Assembly: GCA_004335735.1 (NCBI GenBank)
Contig: QAXK01000082.1
Span: 1-23,469, forward strand
Source: Chlorella sp. KRBP
Lineage: Eukaryota > Chlorophyta > Trebouxiophyceae > Chlorellales > Chlorellaceae
DNA length: 23,469 bases
Reading direction: 5' to 3'
The notes beneath the pieces were generated by a model. It did not search any database and was not told the DNA's origin. It was given only the letters and a program-made list of their open reading frames with translations. Below are positions 22,165 to 23,469 of the stretch, piece after piece. Position 1 is the stretch's first letter. Each line of letters begins with the position of its first letter. Position numbers and translations under genes: made by a program.

Positions 22165-23071
22165 ATGTCACACTCTAGGACGTGTGCAGATGCAGTTGTG
22201 CAGCAGCTGAGTGCTGCACAACTTGACACATGCTTTGCCAACCCCGGAACAACGGAGATGTTCCTGGTGTCGGCTCTTGAAAGCCACAAAGCAAGCATAC
22301 GATCCATATTATGCCTCCACGAAGCGGTCTGCACAGGGGCATGTGATGGATATGCTCGGCTCGCAGGCAGTCCAGCTGTGTCACTGCTGCATCTTGGTCC
22401 CGGGCTTGGAAACGGCCTGTGCAACCTACACAACGCGCACAGAGCTAGAAGCCCTGTGCTCGTGCTTGTAGGTGAGCACGCCACTTGGCACAGTGCAGCA
22501 GACCCTCCCTTGGCTCAAGACATTCAAAGGCTCGCCAGCACAGTCTCTGGCCAGGTGCTGACAGTCACAGCAGCAGACACAGCAGTCGAAACAATGCAGC
22601 AGGCGCTCAAGGCATTGTCCAGGCCTACAGCACCTGCCAGCAGCGGCAGCAGCAGCAACGGTAGCGGTGAGGCAGGCACGGATGGTGTGCACGCATCCAG
22701 AACGTCAGCAGCCCCGCCAGCATCAACAGCAGCAGCAGCAGCAGCAGCAGCAGGAACACCCGTAGGCGCCAGCAGCTGCTGCCCTAGCAGCCGGGTCGTC
22801 ACGGTCGTGTTCCCACACGACATATCATGGGAGCCAGTGCACCGCACACGCGTTTCAGGCTCCAAGCCTGCAGCAGCATCACCCAGCACTCAGTCACGTG
22901 TCGGCCAACAGCAGTACACCCCACAGGAGGCCCTTGGCAGGGCCAACAGCATCAGTGTTCTTAGTAGCCCTGCTGCACAGCGCTTCCTGGCAGACAGTGC
23001 TGCTGCGTTGCAAGCAGCACCCCGCGGCAAGGCTGCCCTGGTGCTCGGAGGTGCAGCTCTGCTGACCACAG
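22165..23071 (+). CDS. ThDP-dependent enzyme, acetolactate synthase-like (first exon, partial)
   Basis: The visible first exon encodes 302 residues and ends at a strong G|GTGAGT donor in phase 1; later exons lie beyond the window or were not recognised. The family uses thiamine diphosphate to decarboxylate 2-oxo acids or join their fragments. The N-terminal cofactor (PYR) domain is clear: FANPGTTE (24-31), the activating glutamate in LHEAV (E53), GACDGYAR (58-65), then LHLGPGLGNG and LVGEHATWH. These match the ALS/benzoylformate decarboxylase superfamily, in particular the poorly characterised bacterial proteins with LLHLGPGLGNG, rather than plant acetolactate synthase. The central domain begins near 270 (ALVLGGAAL). 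A Ser/Gly/Ala-rich insert of about 55 residues, including poly-Ala, lies at ~154-208. There is no transit peptide, so a cytosolic site is likely. The substrate cannot be named without the C-terminal half. Confidence 0.8.
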
Positions 23072-23469
23072 GTGAGTGCGAGTCACTGACGGCATGCACT
23101 GCATCAAATCATGCCGCATTGGCACTGCAACTGTGGCTCCTTCCTTTTCAAGGTCTCAAAGTTCCAAAGTATCAAGCAGGCTGCTTGAGTCTGAGCTCTA
23201 TCAGCTGCTGCTGCTGCACTTACGTCACTTTGGCTAGTGCAGGCTCAGGCATTGTTGGACTGCCAGTGCACCACACACATTATCCTGGCCACGATGGGGC
23301 ATTGCCACCTTGCTCAGAATAATAACACTCGGATGTGTACACCACCTTATCTAGTCCTGATTGTGTGGCCGCAGTTATGGGGCATCCCGACCAGGCTGCA
23401 CTGACTAATACACTGTTTCATATGAAAGTTCGCCGCTCTGAGCTCCTAGGGCTGCCTTGGGTATGACTG
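23072..23469 (+). other. Intron and unresolved sequence after the first ThDP exon
   Basis: This begins with a consensus GTGAGT donor. Candidate acceptors occur near 23239-23240 (GTGCAG) and 23371-23373 (CGCAG). The sequence after them did not translate into the expected central-domain segment in a matching phase, so the next exon is either outside the window or too diverged to place. Confidence 0.45.

Noticed and set aside
1..23469. CRISPR array, bacterial operon, transposon ends or prophage
   Set aside because: No regular spaced repeats, no transposase or phage genes and no terminal repeats were seen. The genes are intron-rich and eukaryotic.

Overview
The window is nuclear DNA from a eukaryote, most likely a chlorophyte green alga. 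Genes are broken by many short introns with GT...AG borders, often GTGAG/GTAAG donors and (T/C)GCAG acceptors. Coding sequence is moderately GC-rich and full of CAG/CTG codon runs giving poly-Gln and poly-Ala. UGUAA motifs, the usual green-algal poly(A) signal, lie downstream of two stop codons. The protein relatives I recognise are plant-like (plant mitochondrial uL3, Arabidopsis FY). The CAG richness and base composition would suit a Scenedesmus/Tetradesmus-like Sphaeroplealean, but that is inference.

Layout. (1) 1-1045: probable 3' flank of the next gene. (2) 1046-6563, minus: a three-exon gene for a ~1570-residue Gln-rich protein with four divergent GYF domains. (3) 6564-7280: shared divergent promoter region. 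(4) 7281-10455, plus: a seven-exon gene for mitochondrial ribosomal protein uL3m, with an unusual (CAG)18 poly-Gln tract in its N-terminal extension. (5) 10456-11525: 3' UTR and intergenic. (6) 11526-18357, plus: a gene in about 13 exons for FY/WDR33, the WD40 scaffold of the pre-mRNA cleavage and polyadenylation factor, ending in a Gln-rich and RGG tail. (7) 18760-20261, plus: a two-exon gene for an unrecognised protein with an N-terminal hydrophobic segment, a basic patch, a Gln-rich middle and an Asp-Phe repeat acidic tail. (8) 20262-22164: long gene-free stretch ending in a TATA box. (9) 22165 to beyond the window, plus: first exon of a thiamine-diphosphate-dependent enzyme of the acetolactate synthase/benzoylformate decarboxylase superfamily.

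The genes do not form a pathway and this is ordinary eukaryotic gene order. A loose shared theme is RNA and protein expression (GYF adaptor, mitochondrial ribosome, mRNA 3'-end processing), but nothing here shows that they act together. The exon joins for the GYF, uL3m and FY genes were worked out by hand from splice borders, phase and family alignment; all three give totals divisible by three. The most novel items are the four-GYF Gln-rich protein and the Asp-Phe-tailed membrane-type protein.
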